Below are positions 12,722-14,406 of a DNA stretch of 14,406 nucleotides, in pieces; the first letter of the stretch is position 1; each line of letters starts with the position of its first letter. The DNA lies in NCBI GenBank assembly GCA_018814465.1, contig JAHIZR010000281.1, positions 1-14,406 on the forward strand. The letters run 5' to 3'. The notes beneath the pieces are model-generated. The model ran no database searches, was not told the DNA's origin, and saw only the letters and a program-made list of their open reading frames with translations. A program made the translations under genes and the position numbers. This DNA is from a bacterium (GTDB lineage Bacteria; Electryoneota; RPQS01).

Positions 12722-14281
12722 TTAATGCGCGTGACCGTGACCGACTTCACCGGTCGCGGAAGATGCAAGTTTGACTTTGTAAGCGCCTTCTGTAACCACG
12801 CGCTCTTCGGCTTCTACTCCCGAAAGAATCTCCACCCAGTTTCCATCCACGATCCCTAACGATACAACGCGCCGGGTGAAGCTCTCTCCCCCCTTCTGCA
12901 CATAAACAACCGGTGTTCCGTTGTCATCAATGACTGCGGAGCGCGGCACGGCCACGGCCTCTTTACCTTGCGCGGTCTGTACATACACCTGCGCGAACTC
13001 ACCGACTTTCAGCTCGCCCTCAGGGTTCTTCAATTCAAAGGTTATCGGAACACGACGCGTTTCCGGATCGAGAATGCTGCCGGATGCGATGACCCTGCTT
13101 TCGAAATCTGCGGTATAGTACAATTCGCTCGAACTACCCAACGTGAAGCAGGCATTCTGAACATCCTCGATGTTTTTCGCGTCACCGGCCGCCACACTGA
13201 CTTCCAACCAGATCAGCGATGGATCCACGATGCTGAACAGTCTCGATCCCTGCTCGACAAAGGAACCATAGGCTTCCGCATGGTGTGCGATCACACCGTC
13301 ACGCGGTGAGCGAATCGCGAAATGCGGATCGCCGTCATTAAAGTCCTGTAATTCCGCGCCGCCTAATGCCGCTGTCAACTGCGCTAACTTCACAGAAAGC
13401 CGCTGTTCCGCCTCCTGCATTCTGCGTGCTGACACAGCATTCTCATCCGACAGCTTCTGCAATCGTTCCAGTTCACTCTTTGCTAGTCGGTATTCACCTA
13501 ACAGTTCGTACCAGCTATTATCCGCGCTTGGTGAGGGTGACAGCATGGCCAATGGCTGTCCCGTGCGAACTCGCTGGCCATGCCGCACGGCTCCGTACTC
13601 GTGATCCGGCATCAGCACGCCCGCAAACGGTGCAAATACTTCCGACATTCGTGTTCCGGCAGGCTTCAATTCACCTGGTGCTCTCACATTTGCAAACAAC
13701 ACGCGCTGCTCTGCAAGTCCCGTCTCAGTACCCAGCATCCATTGCTGCTCCTTCAGGAATGGTATTCCTTCACCGTCATGTTCGGCATGCGGAACATGTG
13801 CGGACTCTTCATCCTCATATACGTACGTAAAAGGCACTACCACTGCACCGCTCATATCGGGTGCGTTCAGTTCAAAGATCAGGTCGTAGACGCCAACAGC
13901 GGGCGGTTCGATGTCAGCAACGAAAATCCCTGTCCGGGTAACCGCAGGAACCACTTGTGTCTTGACCGTATCTTCGCGTTGCGCCCACTTGATCAGCAGT
14001 GAACCACGCGTCACCGGCTTAAAAGTCTCCATGCTCGTGAAGTGCAGAATTCCTTCGGAACTTTGTCCGGTAACGAAGGGTGGCCACTCGGCAAACAGTT
14101 CAAGGCCGTCCTGCCAGAGTGTGACAACAACTCCGCCTTCGCCGTGTCCGTGCCCGTGATCTCCATGATCATCATGGGCTGTTTCTTCCGTGCCATGGTC
14201 ATGCCCGGAATGGTCGCCGCAGCCAATCACGGCAAAGCTCAGCGCGGCTGCCAGCATGAAAAATGTGCTTATATATTTCAT
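12722..14281 (-). CDS. His-rich lipoprotein RND periplasmic adaptor (CzcB/CusB-like)
   Basis: Membrane-fusion subunit that links the inner-membrane pump to the outer-membrane channel (519 residues). The N-terminus is a lipoprotein signal with lipobox VIGC, so the mature protein starts at C21 and is lipid-anchored. Eight histidines lie in residues 24-46, three more near 161-167, and the protein ends GHGHAH; these look like metal-binding tails. Next come an extra N-terminal beta domain (about 50-160), the first half of the barrel-sandwich (EVFAPFAGVLMPDHEYG, about 211-246), a coiled-coil hairpin rich in Leu/Glu/Arg (about 256-311), the second half (FAIRSPRDGVIAHHAEAYG, about 320-361) and the C-terminal barrel with VPRSAVIDDNGTPVVYVQKG. 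Its ATG lies one base after the upstream stop, with GGAG ten bases before it. Metal efflux is well supported by context; the ion is unknown. Confidence 0.92.
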   Translation of the reverse strand: MKYISTFFMLAAALSFAVIGCGDHSGHDHGTEETAHDDHGDHGHGHGEGGVVVTLWQDGLELFAEWPPFVTGQSSEGILHFTSMETFKPVTRGSLLIKWAQREDTVKTQVVPAVTRTGIFVADIEPPAVGVYDLIFELNAPDMSGAVVVPFTYVYEDEESAHVPHAEHDGEGIPFLKEQQWMLGTETGLAEQRVLFANVRAPGELKPAGTRMSEVFAPFAGVLMPDHEYGAVRHGQRVRTGQPLAMLSPSPSADNSWYELLGEYRLAKSELERLQKLSDENAVSARRMQEAEQRLSVKLAQLTAALGGAELQDFNDGDPHFAIRSPRDGVIAHHAEAYGSFVEQGSRLFSIVDPSLIWLEVSVAAGDAKNIEDVQNACFTLGSSSELYYTADFESRVIASGSILDPETRRVPITFELKNPEGELKVGEFAQVYVQTAQGKEAVAVPRSAVIDDNGTPVVYVQKGGESFTRRVVSLGIVDGNWVEILSGVEAEERVVTEGAYKVKLASSATGEVGHGHAH

Positions 14282-14282
14282 C

Positions 14283-14406
14283 TTAATTGGTCTCCAGGAT
14301 TGGGTATCCGGTTAACTGGCGCAGCGCTAAATCTGCCTGCCAGCGAGCGGTTTCAAGCGCATAGATCGATTGTAGGGTGGAACGACTTGAAGCGAATGCA
14401 TCCAAC
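14283..14406 (-). CDS. Outer-membrane efflux channel (TolC/CzcC-like), C-terminal 40 residues
   Basis: An open frame enters from the right edge and ends with TAA at 14283-14285, one base before the adaptor's ATG. Its 40 visible codons read LDAFASSRSTLQSIYALETA, then RWQADLALRQLTGYPILETN. The Leu/Ala-rich helix followed by a LTG-type ending is how outer-membrane factors of the TolC/OEP family (CzcC, CusC) usually finish. Position first in a C-B-A gene order immediately before the adaptor is also the usual one. Only the tail is seen, so the family rests on context plus a weak terminal match; it is the third part of the tripartite efflux complex. The operon's promoter lies beyond the window. Confidence 0.72.
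   Translation of the reverse strand, partial: LDAFASSRSTLQSIYALETARWQADLALRQLTGYPILETN

Overview
The window looks like a bacterium of the Fibrobacterota-Chlorobiota-Bacteroidota (FCB) superphylum, more likely one of its candidate phyla than Bacteroidota proper. The giant gene ends in a type IX secretion (T9SS) type A sorting domain with the signature QNYPNPFNPST, and its partly visible neighbour starts like the arylsulfotransferase-like exported proteins common in that group. It also has a strong AGGAGGT Shine-Dalgarno sequence, which Bacteroidota generally lack. The phylum cannot be fixed from the sequence alone. Every convincing gene lies on the minus strand.

Layout, left to right: (1) 1-119, the first 39 codons of an exported, arylsulfotransferase-like protein that runs off the left edge. 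(2) 120-724, an intergenic stretch whose right half is copy A of a long repeat: a terminator-like hairpin, a 20-bp block resembling the 3' end of tmRNA, and a short stretch reading like a tyrosine-recombinase RHT box. (3) 725-8671, one gene for a 2648-residue secreted protein: signal peptide, three helical repeats, seven Cys-rich PPC-like beta domains, fourteen Fn3-like domains each with the same two cysteines, and a T9SS sorting domain. (4) 8672-9628, about 950 bp without a convincing gene, holding a small hairpin and repeat copy B in the same orientation as A. (5) 9629-14406, a heavy-metal-type RND efflux operon read leftward: the last 40 codons of a TolC/CzcC-like outer-membrane factor, a His-rich lipoprotein adaptor (CzcB/CusB-like), and the RND pump (CzcA/CusA-like).

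The three efflux genes are packed with 1-nt and 9-nt gaps and would build one tripartite envelope pump, with the His-rich adaptor possibly binding metal in the periplasm. The giant protein has no recognisable enzyme domain and looks like a long cell-surface or adhesive stalk exported through T9SS. It does not belong functionally to the efflux operon.

I see no new defence or catalytic system. The two most interesting signals are the disulfide-patterned Fn3 array of the giant protein, and the pair of diverged direct repeats 8.85 kb apart, with co-varying hairpins and tmRNA-3'-end similarity, which bracket that gene and may be old integration junctions.
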